Assembly (NCBI GenBank): GCA_025677835.1 | Contig: JAIXMR010000015.1 | Span: 62,001-126,000, forward strand | Reading direction: 5' to 3' | Origin: Sporodiniella umbellata | Taxonomy: Eukaryota > Mucoromycota > Mucoromycetes > Mucorales > Rhizopodaceae | DNA: 64,000 nucleotides | Shown here: piece after piece, positions 35,401 through 45,483 of the stretch | Layout of the letters: each line of letters opens with the position of its first letter | Position numbering within the stretch: position 1 is the first letter of the stretch | Program-made: the position numbers and the translations under genes | The notes under the pieces: model-generated | The model's input: the letters and a program-made list of their open reading frames with translations, nothing else | Told to the model about the DNA's origin: nothing | Database searches by the model: none

Positions 35401-36981
35401 AGACAGCCCGCTGAAGTATCTGTGAAAGAAAAGCGGGCCTATGTGGAACAAATCATCCAGCTACTCGAAATGGAAGATATCGCTGACGCACAAGTGGGTG
35501 ATGTCGAAAGCGGCTTTGGTATCTCTATAGAAGAACGTAAAAGACTTACAATCGCTATGGAATTGGTGGGTAAACCTCAACTGCTTTTCTTGGATGAACC
35601 TACTTCAGGTCTTGACGCACAATCCTCTTATAACATCATTCGCTTTATTCGAAAATTGGCAGATGCTGGTTGGCCTGTGCTCTGTACCATTCACCAGCCT
35701 TCTTCTATTCTTTTCGAACACTTTGATCATCTCTTGCTGCTTGTGCGTGGGGGTCGTACAGCTTACTACGGCGAAATCGGTAAAGATGCTCGTACCATGA
35801 TTGAGTATTTCCAATCTAACGGTGGACCACAATGCTCTCCTGATGCCAATCCAGCCGAATATATTCTGGAAGTAGTCGGCGCTGGTACAGCTGGTAAGGC
35901 TACGCGTGACTGGGCCGAAGTCTGGGCCGAATCTCAACAAGCAAAAGCTCTGGAAGAGGAATTGAGCGCTATTGATCAATCAGCTGTGGTCAAGCCGAGC
36001 CGTAAGGCTCACACTTACTCGGCTCCTTTCCTGACTCAATTTCGTTTGGTTTTTGGTCGCATGTCGCTTGCCTATTGGCGTTCGCCAGATTATAACATTG
36101 GCCGATTTGTCAACATTGCTTTTACTGCCTTACTCAGTGGTTTTACTTTTTGGAAATTAGGAAGTTCTTCCTCAGATATGATGAACAAAGTGTTTGCCTT
36201 CTTCTCTACCTTTATCATGGCTTTCACTATGGTAATCTTGGCCCAACCTAAATTCATGACCGAACGTACATTCTTCCGAAAAGAGTACGCCTCTCGCTAT
36301 TACAGTTGGGTCACCTGGGGTCTTTCTGCTATCCTTGTCGAAATTCCCTATGCTCTCTTTTTTGCTGCTATTTTCATGTTTGGTTTTTACTGGACTGTAG
36401 GTATGAAGAATACACCTGAAGCCTGTGGTTACTTTTATATCATGTTTGCTATTATGATCTCTTGGGCTGTCACCCTTGGTTTTGTGATTGCTGCCATTGC
36501 TGAGTTGCCTACTATGGCTGCAGTCTTGAACCCTTTGGCCTTAACTATCCTAATTCTTTTTTGTGGTATGCTTCAATTCCCTAAAAACCTGCCCAAATTC
36601 TGGAGTTCGTGGATGTATTGGGTTGATCCGTTCCACTACTACGTCGAAGGGTTGATTGTAAACGAGCTTTCCGGGTTTGAGATCACTTGTACCGATGAAG
36701 ACCTTTTACGATTTACTCCTCCCCCTGGTCAAACATGTGCTGCTTATACAGAGCGATTCTTTTCTTTTGGTTCGCCTGGCTATATTGTTAACCCCAGTGC
36801 CACTCAGCCCGAACAGTGTGGCTATTGTGCTTATAAATCTGGCACAGAGTTTTACGAGCTTAACATGGAATGGAACGCTGCGAACAAGTGGAGGGACTTG
36901 GGTGTCTTGATTGCCTTTTTCATTTTCAATATTCTCTTATTCTTGGTCTTGGTCTATTTCAAGAGAAAAGCAAGACGCTAA
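32462..36981 (+). CDS. PDR-type (ABCG full-size) ABC transporter
   Basis: Plasma-membrane pleiotropic drug-resistance efflux pump of 1,442 aa, with exons 32462-32597, 32689-32882, 32932-34345 and 34397-36981. Order is NBD1-TMD1-NBD2-TMD2. NBD1 has GRPGAGCTS (Walker A with Cys instead of Lys-Thr), the signature VRGLSGGERKRLSIAE and a degenerate Walker B with CWDCSTRGLDAASA. NBD2 has the canonical Walker A GSSGAGKTT, a degenerate signature ESGFGISIEERKRL and Walker B LLFLDEPTSGLDAQSS. This reciprocal degeneracy is the known hallmark of fungal PDR pumps. The 49-bp intron at 32883-32931 restores the conserved GLGADAYTIPTVL segment that raw ORF reading misses. Intron 34346-34396 (51 bp) is stop-free and in frame. 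The GC content is higher than in its surroundings, which fits a highly expressed gene. Confidence 0.97.
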
Positions 36982-37004
36982 AAGAAATGTATATCACTTT
37001 TTTT

Positions 37005-37075
37005 TTTTTTTTTTTTTCCCTCAAATCCTCACTCTCCTTCCCCTCCATAATAATAATAATAATAATAGTTACAAT
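37005..37075. repeat. T tract and ATA/AAT trinucleotide repeat in ABC transporter 3' flank
   Basis: A T18-type tract near 37000-37018 is followed by (AAT)n at 37048-37069. Simple sequence in the short convergent interval before the CCCH gene. Confidence 0.7.
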
Positions 37076-37146
37076 TCAAATAAAAAGAACCAAGCATTTA
37101 GCATTTACTTTACATTTCAAATTTTGAAACAAATAGATACTTTTAT

Positions 37147-38995
37147 TTACACTTGTGCCTTTACTTTTATCTCTTTTTTCTCAATACTCTCTTTTAAAAG
37201 TCGTACCTGTTCAGGTGTTGCTTCATCATGCAAGTAAAAGCAATCGTTTCCTGAACGGCAGCTATTTTTTGTATGGTAGTATATGCAAGGTGTAATAGTA
37301 CTCTCCAATTTCTTTCGCTCTTCTTCAGAGACATCGTCATGAGAAAATAGACAAGCATCTCCGGTCACACAGTATCCTTTGAACTGCCAAAACCGACAAG
37401 GGCCTGTCAACTTTCTTAAGCATGCTAATGAATCTGGATTCAGTGGCTCGTGTGAATAAGGACAATTATCGCCCTGTTCACAAGTCTTTTTTAAATGAAA
37501 AAAACGACAAGGTTCTGCAGAAAGTTCCTACATATTTTCAGAGAACACGTAAATAACAGTAAGAAACCAATTTTTTTTTTTTTTTTAAAAAAAAAACCTA
37601 CATGTGAAAAAGGACAACTATCCCCTTTTGAGCAACTGTTACTTTTGAAGTATTGACAGATCTTAATATCTCTTTTTCCTTCATGCTTTAATCGACACAA
37701 GTCGCCCTATATAAAACCCAGTTAGTTGTACGATAAAAAAAAAAAAAAAAAGCCTTCGATCTTCTTACGTTTAAACACATCCCTTTAATCCACAAAGGAC
37801 AGGCAACAGGATCTTTTGATGTATCATGTTTGAATGTACATTGATCACCCTAGCTCATGCCATGAGAAACTTGTTTTTATAGATATATAGAGGTTTACTA
37901 ACATCTTTACAGTATCCCTGTTCAAAGTATTTACAGTCAATCAAAGGGATAAAGGGCTTTTTTGGTTGATTGTTTTTCTTCCAAATATTCTTTTTTTTTT
38001 GGGGTTTCCCTAAAACTGTAAAAGAGAAGGGTAAGAGTTTTTTAATTAATCGTTTGTATGCATTTACTTTCGTCAGCAACCTGCTCCATTGTTAACTTTC
38101 TTTTGCTTCCAGCTGTCTGAGTGTTGCTATCTTGTACAGCTTTAGTTTGTGCAGATGGTAGAACAGCAGAGGGTGGTTGGGAAACAGATCCAGTGCCACC
38201 AAAGGGAGGAGCGACTACACGAGGTACTACTCTAGATGGTAGTGCGTTTGGCGCATGAGTCTTTCTGGGGACGGGTTGTTTGTTCACTGTAGCTGCTGTA
38301 GGTTCTTTTTTCTGCGCAGAGGCAGCAAAATAATTGTCCATCTCAGTGTCAAAATCGACCTCCTTATTGGCTGAAGGCGTATCTAGGTGCCCCACTTTGT
38401 TTTTCTTTCTTTTTCCTCTCTTTTTCTTATTCTTCTTGTTTTTTTTTGGCTTATTTGTCATATCACTGTAAGGTGATAATCTTTGTGGATTTAGGGACGA
38501 TTGAGATGGCTCAGGTGGAGGTTGGGTAGTTTTCAATACTGCATACTTGTTTTTAAGGCCAGAAGTAACTTGATCCAGAAGGGAGGTAATAAAATCACTG
38601 TCTGTCTGACCTTTCTTTGTTTCAGCGGATGTACTGTTTACATTAGGGGTGGGATGCACTTGATTGTTCCCTGGTGTAGAACGTTGGGCTGCTTGATTAG
38701 CAGCTGGCTGAGGTATATTAGGTTGAGTGGAATTTATTTTATGAACAGTTGGTTGAAGAGGTTTTGCTGGTTGACTGCTAGTAATTTGCGTTGAAATAAG
38801 GTTTTTTTGTTGAGCCTGGTTGCTTTGTGGTTGGCTTAATTGCGGTCCAACTGATTGTGTTGAGGAAACTTTAATTGTATTAGATCTAGGATAGATTTTG
38901 GGTTTTTGCCCTCTAGGGTTTTTTTTCTCAATCTCTTCAAGCTCTTTTATTGACGGAAGCGACTTTGCAAAAATGTCTGCAAGAGTTTTGGACAT
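37147..38995 (-). CDS. CCCH zinc-finger protein with six C-terminal fingers
   Basis: Probable RNA-binding protein. ATG 38995 opens a long first exon of ~310 residues that is disordered, rich in Gln/Pro/Ser/Asn, with a KKNKKNKKKRGKRKK basic block near residue 195. Smaller exons carry six C-x7-8-C-x5-C-x3-H fingers: CKYFEQGYCKD|GDQCTFKH, CPLWIKGMCLN|GDLCRLKH, CQYFKSNSCSKGDSCPFSH, CRFFHLKKTCEQGDNCPYSH, CRFWQFKGYCVTGDACLFSH and CIYYHTKNSCRSGNDCFYLH. Introns sit within or between fingers, and two fingers are completed only by splicing. Finger number and spacing are like ZC3H3/ZC3H4/Suppressor-of-sable-type nuclear RNA regulators and differ from CPSF30, which has five tightly spaced fingers and no such N-terminal region. 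No enzymatic domain is seen. Orthology is uncertain. Confidence 0.85.
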
Positions 38996-39129
38996 GTTAA
39001 CTAAAAGGGTTTTTTATTTATTCAGTTGAAGAAATCGATCAATTTTTTTTAAAAAAAAAAATGTTTTATCTGTTGCACATATTTGAGAAGTGACTGCAAA
39101 AAGAGATACTCAACAAGGAGGGAAAATCG

Positions 39130-39650
39130 TGTTATAGAACTTCATCCTCCCACAATCTTTTGGAATGACTTTGGAAGTTTGCCCCAGGATGCTTGTTGAG
39201 AGGAACGGTTTTTTCAGAGAAAGCAGCGTTTTAATGGGCTCCCCAGACTTTGAAAATGGCTATGGTAACCATAACTACTGGTCTGATCTGGTCAGAGTAA
39301 AAAGCGATTTTTGGAAAAATTGAACGAACAAATAGCTGTAGTTAAGACAGGGAGGGAATTGGGCCATAGAAATTCTTCTATAAAGCAATATAAAAGGACC
39401 AGAGAGCGAAGAAGTAGAGACAGCAGAGGGTTATCTGTGGTTCTTACATACGATTTCGACCGTTTTGCAGCTTCTGCTTAAGTTCTGCCAAATCTTTGTA
39501 CTTTATCCTTAACTATTTTCATCAGTATCCCACATTGCTTTTGCGGACTGTTAAAAATGTATTGGCTTGGTATGAGGTCTTCAATAATTAGATTGGCTCT
39601 AGCCCGGAGGTCATTGTTAGTCATGAACTTGGGATTCAGTCGTCACAGGT
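39130..39650. mobile_element. Candidate solo LTR
   Basis: A ~0.5-kb block of higher GC than its flanks begins TGTTATAGAACTTC. It has an internal TATA-like gcaatataaaagg at ~39387-39399 followed by purine-rich sequence, and it lies beside other transposon relics. No internal retrotransposon coding region and no second copy are in the window. The right end (TCACA near 39645) and target-site duplication are not clear, so this is a pattern-based guess. Confidence 0.3.
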
Positions 39651-40029
39651 CTTTGTTTTCCTATTAAAAATCCTTTTGTTTATTTGTTTACAGATAGTGG
39701 TTGCTTTTTGTTTAGTGTATTGTTTTCTTGTTTGAAGTCCCTCTTCAAAAAATAAAAGAGCAGACGTAGTATGTGTCTTTCAGTACGCAAAATTATTATT
39801 CAGAAAAAAGGTTATTGTTTAAATCTTTAAATCAGGGGCCGATCTTTTTTTTTTAGATAGAATGAAATCTACACTAACTAGCTTACACGCTATTTCCAAA
39901 ATCCGTTCGCCAGTTCGAAAAGCAAAAAAAAAACTTCGCCAGATCACCAATATTGATTTGCCATTTTCTGATATTTCGTTTTTTTCGGGGGGTGCCTTTG
40001 TGTATGAAGATGGACTGAGAAATTGAAAG

Positions 40030-40330
40030 AAGATAAAAATGTTGCATTTGATGTTGATATGAAGGCTTTTTATGAAGATTTTGACGTTGACAGTCTTCTA
40101 ACTTACGACAACCGTATTGTCTCCTGAGAAACCTGAGGTGAAAACTAGCAAAAGTAAACGACGTGCAATCTGCGACTGCTTAGAACAGATAGAGATGTAA
40201 AAAACTACAATGATTAAGATAAGAGATTGTTTGAATTTATCTATGACAAAGAAATCAGTGTTTCTGCAGCTGCTAGAAAGTTGAGCATGCTGCTGGACAC
40301 TCCTCAGGTTTGGTTTCAGGCAAAAGTAAC
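40030..40330 (+). pseudogene. N-terminal relic of an IS630/Tc1-mariner-type transposase
   Basis: Open pieces in two frames read DMKAFYEDFDVDSLLTYDNR then, after a frameshift near 40122, SPEKPEVKTSKSKRR. Further on is an HTH-like piece, YDKEISVSAAARKLSM near 40230-40290. The S-L-L-x-Y-D-x-R-I-V-S-P-E-K and 'sAAAAarKL' patterns are those I associate with the N-terminal and helix-turn-helix parts of Mucorales DDE transposases. The catalytic domain is missing. Confidence 0.4.
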
Positions 40331-40605
40331 CGGCAAGCAAGAGCCGCTCCCTCCCCCATCAAAAAAGTGAAAGAATACATGGGCTTCATCGTCAACTTAA
40401 TTAGCGGGAAATTTTCTTTTATTTTGGGCCAATTCTTAAATGGCTTAACTGGCCAGTTTATTGGTCTCGAGGTTTTCAAAGCCTGTGCCAAAACAACAGC
40501 AGTTCTTGCAGCAATTCCGAATTAAGGAGCTGTTAATATAACACTCGTACTTTTCCGAGCCTCAACTCGTAGGGTTTATACAAAAAGCAAACTTTGATAA
40601 TTTAT

Positions 40606-42392
40606 TTATAAGCTAGATTTGGCCATTGCCTTTCCTAAGGCTTGTCTAACACCTAAGTCTAACATGATTTCTTCTGATCCACCAGGAATGGCGTATGCAC
40701 GCACTTCACGGTATAGACGCTCTACCTTTTCGCCTTGTCCACCTCGAGTGTAAGCTAAACCGCCAAATATTTGCGATGCTTCTCTAGCGCAGAATTCAAA
40801 AGTTTGGGTGCTTTGCGCTTTCAAAAGTGCAATGGGGCCGGCCAAGATAGTAGGTGCGTCTTTTTCAGGAAGGGTATGCATTTGGTAAAGAACACTTTCT
40901 AACCAAGCATGAGTGGCCTCACACTGGCGGACCATATGGCCTAATTTGTTACGGATAACTGCGTGCTCAATCAAGCGTTGACCAAATGTTTTACGTTTTA
41001 AAGAGTACTAATCAAACGAAAAGATGAGACGATATCAACAAAACCTCGCTTTACCTTCAAAGCCTCCTCGATACAAACACGGGCCAAACGGTTGGCTTGC
41101 ATCACAATACCCATGCGCTCGTGGTTGAAGTTGTGCATAATATATTTGAATCCTTGGTTGACTTTACCAATAATATGGCTCTTGGGAACTTTAACCTAAC
41201 AAACATTGTGTTTGAATCTTGTGTGCTGTGTGCCTATATGTCTTACATCTTCAAAAGTTATATATGAAGTTCCTGAGCCCCACATGCCTTGTACGTCCAT
41301 GTATCTTGCATTTACACCAGGCATAGTTCTCTCAACCAGTAAAAGTGAGACACCAGCCATACCTGGACCACCAGTTCGACAGGCTACTGTATAATAATCA
41401 GCGTAGGCGCCTTGTGTAATCCATTTCTTTTCTCCATTCAATACAAAATGGTCTCCCATATCAACAGCCGTTGTTTTCAAATTGGCTACATCAGATCCTG
41501 CGGAAGGCTCAGTCACAGCTAACGCAATGAACTTGTCGCCAGACAAACAACCAGGCACAACCTTTTGTTTGATTTCTTCTGATCCAAAGTTAAGCACAGG
41601 AGGTAATCCAATACCCAATCCACCCATTAGGGCCCAAATGAAACCACCAGATCCACAGCGAGCAATTTCGTCAATACAGACAAACTCATGGAAAATGTCA
41701 AACCCATCGTGTTTCAAACCTCCAGGCAAAGGATACTTCATGTATTTTGCGTTTGCAGGCTTTTTGGCAGCACCAGAAGCCACGTTCAGCAAACCAAGTT
41801 CGGCTGCACGCTTTACAATTTCTCGAGGAATAGCTTTAGCCTCACTCCATTCATGGCAAAAAGGCATAATTTCTTTATCAACGAAAGCACGTACTTCAGT
41901 GCGAAGTTTGATATGTGACTCTTTATAGTAAGGACTGTTTATCCGAAAAAAAGAATGAGTGGATGTAACACAATGTGGGTTTTACCTATTCCAATCCTGA
42001 TACCAATTGGGATCTCCGTAAGGGATTCCTTCACCAAATCGGGCTATATCATTGACAGTACGGGCTTGTTGTGTAGGAGCGGGAGAGGGATTTTTAGGTG
42101 CTGCTTTAGCTCCTTCTGCAGGTGTAGGGGTAGGTGCGGGCTTGACTGTATCTTGAGACGAACCAATAACACCAATCTGCATAGGAAGGCCAACGCGTTG
42201 CATGATAGCAGGATTGTGAAAAGTCTTAAACTCTTTACTGGCGTCCTTACCAGCCTTTTTCAACAAAACTTTTTTACCGCCAGGATGTTCGCTGATAAAT
42301 TTGGACAAGTCAAACACTTTTCCTTCTACAATAATCCAAATATCGTCAGCTTTATTGTGTTCAGCCACTTGTTCTACGGTAAATGTTTTCAT
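40606..42392 (-). CDS. Cytochrome b5 domain/acyl-CoA dehydrogenase fusion protein
   Basis: FAD-dependent acyl-CoA dehydrogenase of ~535 aa with an N-terminal haem domain. Residues 1-75 are cytochrome b5-like: FTVEQVAEHNKADDIWIIVE and ISEHPGGKKVLL, with the HPGG axial-His motif, and a second His in FKTFHNP. An Ala/Pro-rich linker (~residues 80-115) leads, via a 50-bp-class intron (WN|S+PYYKESH), into the ACAD domain. There I see ALAVTEPSAGSDVANLKTTA and EKKWITQGAYAD (FAD/substrate loop), then VPKSHIIGKVNQGFKYIMHN, and near the C-terminus IFGGLAYTRGGQGEKVERLY and YAIPGGSEEIMLDL, whose GSEE carries the catalytic-Glu region. The C-terminus is KSSL, at best a weak PTS1-like signal. Such fusions occur in fungi and are often linked to peroxisomal or mitochondrial beta-oxidation. 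A TIR element is inserted about 180 bp upstream of its start. Confidence 0.92.
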
Positions 42393-42571
42393 TGTTGATA
42401 TTAAGGAAGAAGAAAGAAGAAGAAAAGTAATGAAAATAAATAGAAGGACAGCATTTAGGATGAGTAAGAAGGTTCAGAAATGAAACCCCGAGCGTGGTTA
42501 TCAATGTCAACATGTGAAAAAGCTGATTGGCAAAGTAGTAATTTTTCATTTTGGATTGAGTAAAGTCATTT

Positions 42572-42701
42572 CAGGAAGTGAAGTCGCAGCTTCAGAACTT
42601 GACGTCTCCCAAAAATGTTTCTGTCCAACAATGAAGTCGTGTTCACGTGCCATGAACTTTGTTTATTTTTACTTGTCGATTAGTGATTACCCTATAAAAT
42701 C
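42572..42701 (+). repeat. Left terminal inverted repeat
   Basis: Begins CAGGAAGTGAAGTCGCAGC and runs to about TATAAAA at 42692-42698. It pairs with 44803-44951 on the opposite strand. Confidence 0.88.
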
Positions 42702-42828
42702 ACCTAGCATTTTATTTTTATAAAAATGAAGCGATAGTCCCTTGCTGTTTTTTTCTTCTTTTGTCTGTTTCAGTTTATCTTGCAGTACAGTTATTCAAAA
42801 TGAGTATTCAGTTTTTTTTTTTGTGAAG

Positions 42829-44043
42829 ATGGACGAGGATATACTGTTGATAAGCACGAAGTTGAGCTCATGGATCTTATTGATAATGAGGAGCTGTTCG
42901 CTATCGAAACCATAAGTTCTCGTATTCAATTCCTAAAGAATAAGCCTCCAGAAAGATCTAATTCTCCAATACATTCAACTGCAAATGAATTGAATAATGA
43001 TATTGGTATGGAGCTATGGAATAGGCGACGCTACACATTTCACTCTGATGACGAGAAAACCAGACCTTTTCATTTTTTTTTTTTTTTTTTAGTAATAACT
43101 TAAGTGCTTCTGCTGCTGCATGACAATCAGGTAATCATATTCGGGCGGCCCAAAGATGGGCCAAACGTTATTACGAAGATTCTGAAAGCATTTTCGACAA
43201 GAAAAAATCAGGTCGGGATCGTATTCTTAGCGAGAAGAATCTTTCTGCTGTTTTAACTGAAGTGGTAGAAGGTTTGACACAAAACTTTGAAGATCTTAAT
43301 GACAACTCGGTGTAACCTATCCATTAAACAAGCACAATTCCACCCTTTGGAAACAAACAGCAAAGAAAAAATTCAGCAAAGGTACGATTGGGTTCAAAAG
43401 TGGCAGCAAACTGACTTGGACTTTTTAGCCAATTGTGTTTCTGATGAATCAGCCTTTCATATTAATTTGAAACGGAGTATGGCTTGGTCAAGGAAAAGAA
43501 CTACTACAATAGTTACAGTGCCTACGGCTAAAGCAAACGCAGCTTTGATTTTAGGTGCAATATCTGCCACTAGCTTAATTAGTGTTAGTTTGAGGGTTTC
43601 AAAGCGTATCAAAAAGAGAAAACTTGGACGTGAGACTGATGCCTATAGCACAGGAACAGTGACAGGGCATTATCTCAGCTTTTTAAAGGCCGCCTTTGAT
43701 GAAATGGACAAGTACAAAGGGACATTATCTTGCCATGGATAATGCTCCTACCCATAGCTCTATTGATATAGGAAGATACGCTCTCTCTCAAAGATATCGT
43801 TATGTTAATTTTCCTTCGTCTTCTCCTGAACTGAATCCAATTGAGCAGTTCTGATCAGTTGTCAAGAATATAGTAAAGCGAAATAAGTTCCTAGAAAAAG
43901 AGTCGCTAATGACCAGAATTAGTAAGGTATGCGATAGTTTATATTTAAGCGGCTTTGAAAGTTTTGCTTCTCATTCTGCTAAATGTTTTGGAGGGTGTCT
44001 TAAAAAAGAAAGGTTACAGAGCCTCCGTAGACTTTTTGCTTAA
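42829..44043 (+). pseudogene. Broken DDE transposase (IS630/Tc1-mariner, DDE_3 type)
   Basis: Pieces in successive frames: LIDNEELF...SSRIQFLKNKPPERSNSP (N-terminus); RAAQRWAKRYYEDSE (helix-turn-helix end); CNLSIKQAQFHPLE; WQQTDLDFLANC with SDESAFHINLKRSMAWS (first catalytic Asp); MDNAPTHSSIDIG (second Asp); PSSSPELNPIEQF then SVVKNIVKRNKF (Glu). Lesions are an internal deletion/frameshift near 43310 (before CNLSIK), a frameshift near 43725 just before MDNAPTH, and TGA at 43852-43854 replacing the conserved Trp of the EQFW motif. The N-terminal ATG frame also shifts near 42860. The element can therefore not make its own transposase. Confidence 0.85.
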
Positions 44044-44269
44044 TGGTTTTTTTCGTCTTTGCTTTTTTTTTTGAAAGTCGATCAATGTCATAACATTTCC
44101 TGATCGCCCTTTTCCAAAGATAGGGATATTTCAATTACTTTAACTTAACAACAAATCCTTAAATTCGTGTATATTAAAAATATTGACTTTGATTTAGTAG
44201 TCATTCATTCATTTGTGCACGGTTTCTTATCCTCAAAAATGCTGTACGTTGTTCAAATAGTGTGATCGA

Positions 44270-44790
44270 CAAAAATCACGACTCTAACAACCGTCCCGAC
44301 TACAAAGTTGATGTACGCGGACAAGGATACAAACACTAGTACACAAATACATATGGAGAAATCAAACCACATACCAATATGTCGCTAACATTGCTTGTCA
44401 ACAACTTCTACAGGCTTACAATTTTTTACAAAGATGCGATTGACAGATTCAACTTGAATGAAGTTTTGTTGTTTCAGGTTGTTAAAACTGTTTACTTTTT
44501 TTGCTATGTCCCTATTCTTCCATCAGTTTTATACATTCACAGAACTTGCTCGATTGTCATTACTAACCAATAAACCTGACCTTTTAAATTTAATTGAGCA
44601 GTTTAAGCTTCATTTCATCCGTACACAAGATCCATTGCCCCCATCAAACCAAAATCTTTCTGCGTTTAAATGTGCTACTTTGTCAAGAGAAAAATGGCAC
44701 CACGAAACCGCCAGTGCTCATTAACCCTGGATCTTCAAGATTGCCGCCAGAAATGTATTTTTGTTTTTGTTTCAATCATCCGTATATGCC
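44270..44790 (+). pseudogene. Decayed second ORF inside the TIR element (Mucorales repetitive ORF family)
   Basis: Pieces read YGEIKPHTNMSLTLLVNNFY followed by RLTIFYKDAIDRFNLNEVLL, then in other frames FHQFYTFTELARLSLLTNKP and a Pro-rich tail. The G-E-[IV]-K-P...DFYRL.[IM]F.K.AID pattern is one I recall from a large, unnamed, repetitive protein family of Mucorales. The frame changes and there are stops between pieces. It lies between the transposase relic and the right TIR, so it travelled with the element. Function unknown. Confidence 0.45.
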
Positions 44791-44802
44791 CATGTAGCCT
44801 TT

Positions 44803-44951
44803 TTTTATACGGCAATCAATAAGCGACAAGTAAAAATAAACAAAGCTCATGGCACGTAAATACAACTTGGTTTTTGGATCAAGTGGCTTCATTGTTGGAC
44901 AGAAACAATTTTGGGAGACGTCAAGTTCTGAAGTTACGACTTCACTTCCTG
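44803..44951 (-). repeat. Right terminal inverted repeat
   Basis: The reverse complement starts CAGGAAGTGAAGTCGTAAC and matches the left end except for scattered substitutions and an insertion of ~18 bp (around 44870-44888). Confidence 0.88.
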
Positions 44952-45483
44952 TATGTTAACGACATGAAAGGTGCTTGATTACAGGTATTTTGAGAAACCC
45001 CTCATGCCGGTTTTTGGCGACTTGCGAAGTTTTTGAATAGTCAAAACGCTGCCTGAAAAACAAACCCAACAAATAAAGAACAGTATAAACTCGAGGGGTA
45101 AAAAAAAAGCCAAAAAAAACCGGAGTACACGAAAAAAATTGCGACGTTTTACAGCAAGTCTTTGTGCACCTTTTGAAAATGTTTGGCTTTATTTGACAGA
45201 TGTGAACACCATGCTGTGAGCACTGCCTCTACTTTATATGACTTTTGAATTTTTTTTTTTTTTTTGGTATCACAGAGACCAACTGTTTACAATGGATATC
45301 TGTTTTTGTGAGCCACGAAAATGTTTAGGATGACTGTTTTTCACAGTACACCCTTTTTTTCTTTCTTTCCAGGCATCACTTGACATATCTTAGATTGTGG
45401 AGTAGGTGATGCACGGTTAAATATTTTCCCTTTTAAAGATTTGTCATTCACTCTCTCTGTATTTTTTTTTTTTCTTTTTATTT

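Larger units (their letters stand above)
38996..40605. other. 1.6-kb accessory intergenic region
   Basis: Contains a candidate solo LTR (39130-39650) and a transposase N-terminal relic (40030-40330), listed separately, plus a T8A11 tract at 39043-39061. No intact gene. Confidence 0.5.
42572..44951. mobile_element. 2.38-kb DNA transposon relic with long terminal inverted repeats (IS630/Tc1-mariner type)
   Basis: The left end starts CAGGAAGTGAAGTCG at 42572. The right end, reverse-complemented from 44951, starts CAGGAAGTGAAGTCG as well. The two ends stay alignable for about 130-150 bp with a few substitutions and an ~18-bp indel, for example ACTTGACGTCTCCCAAAA and TTTGTTTATTTTTACTTGTC on both sides. 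Inside are a broken DDE transposase (42829-44043) and a second decayed ORF (44270-44790). A TA dinucleotide follows the right end but not the left, so the target duplication is not intact. No other complete copy is in the window. Confidence 0.85.
42393..45483. other. 3.1-kb accessory region occupied mainly by a TIR element
   Basis: The TIR element at 42572-44951 fills most of this interval. The remaining ~180 bp on the left is the ACAD promoter, and ~530 bp on the right leads to the LPX1-like gene with CT-rich tracts at 45350-45370. Confidence 0.6.

Noticed and set aside
37010..37237. Plus-strand open frames downstream of the ABC transporter
   Set aside because: They read through T tracts and trinucleotide repeats and overlap the real CCCH gene on the other strand.
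40310..40525. 71-codon plus-strand frame (MVSGKSNRQARAAPSPIKK...)
   Set aside because: No family recognised; it follows a transposase relic in another frame and could be chance.
41206..42398. Plus-strand open frames of 60-150 codons opposite the b5-ACAD gene
   Set aside because: They are antisense shadows; the minus strand carries all conserved motifs.
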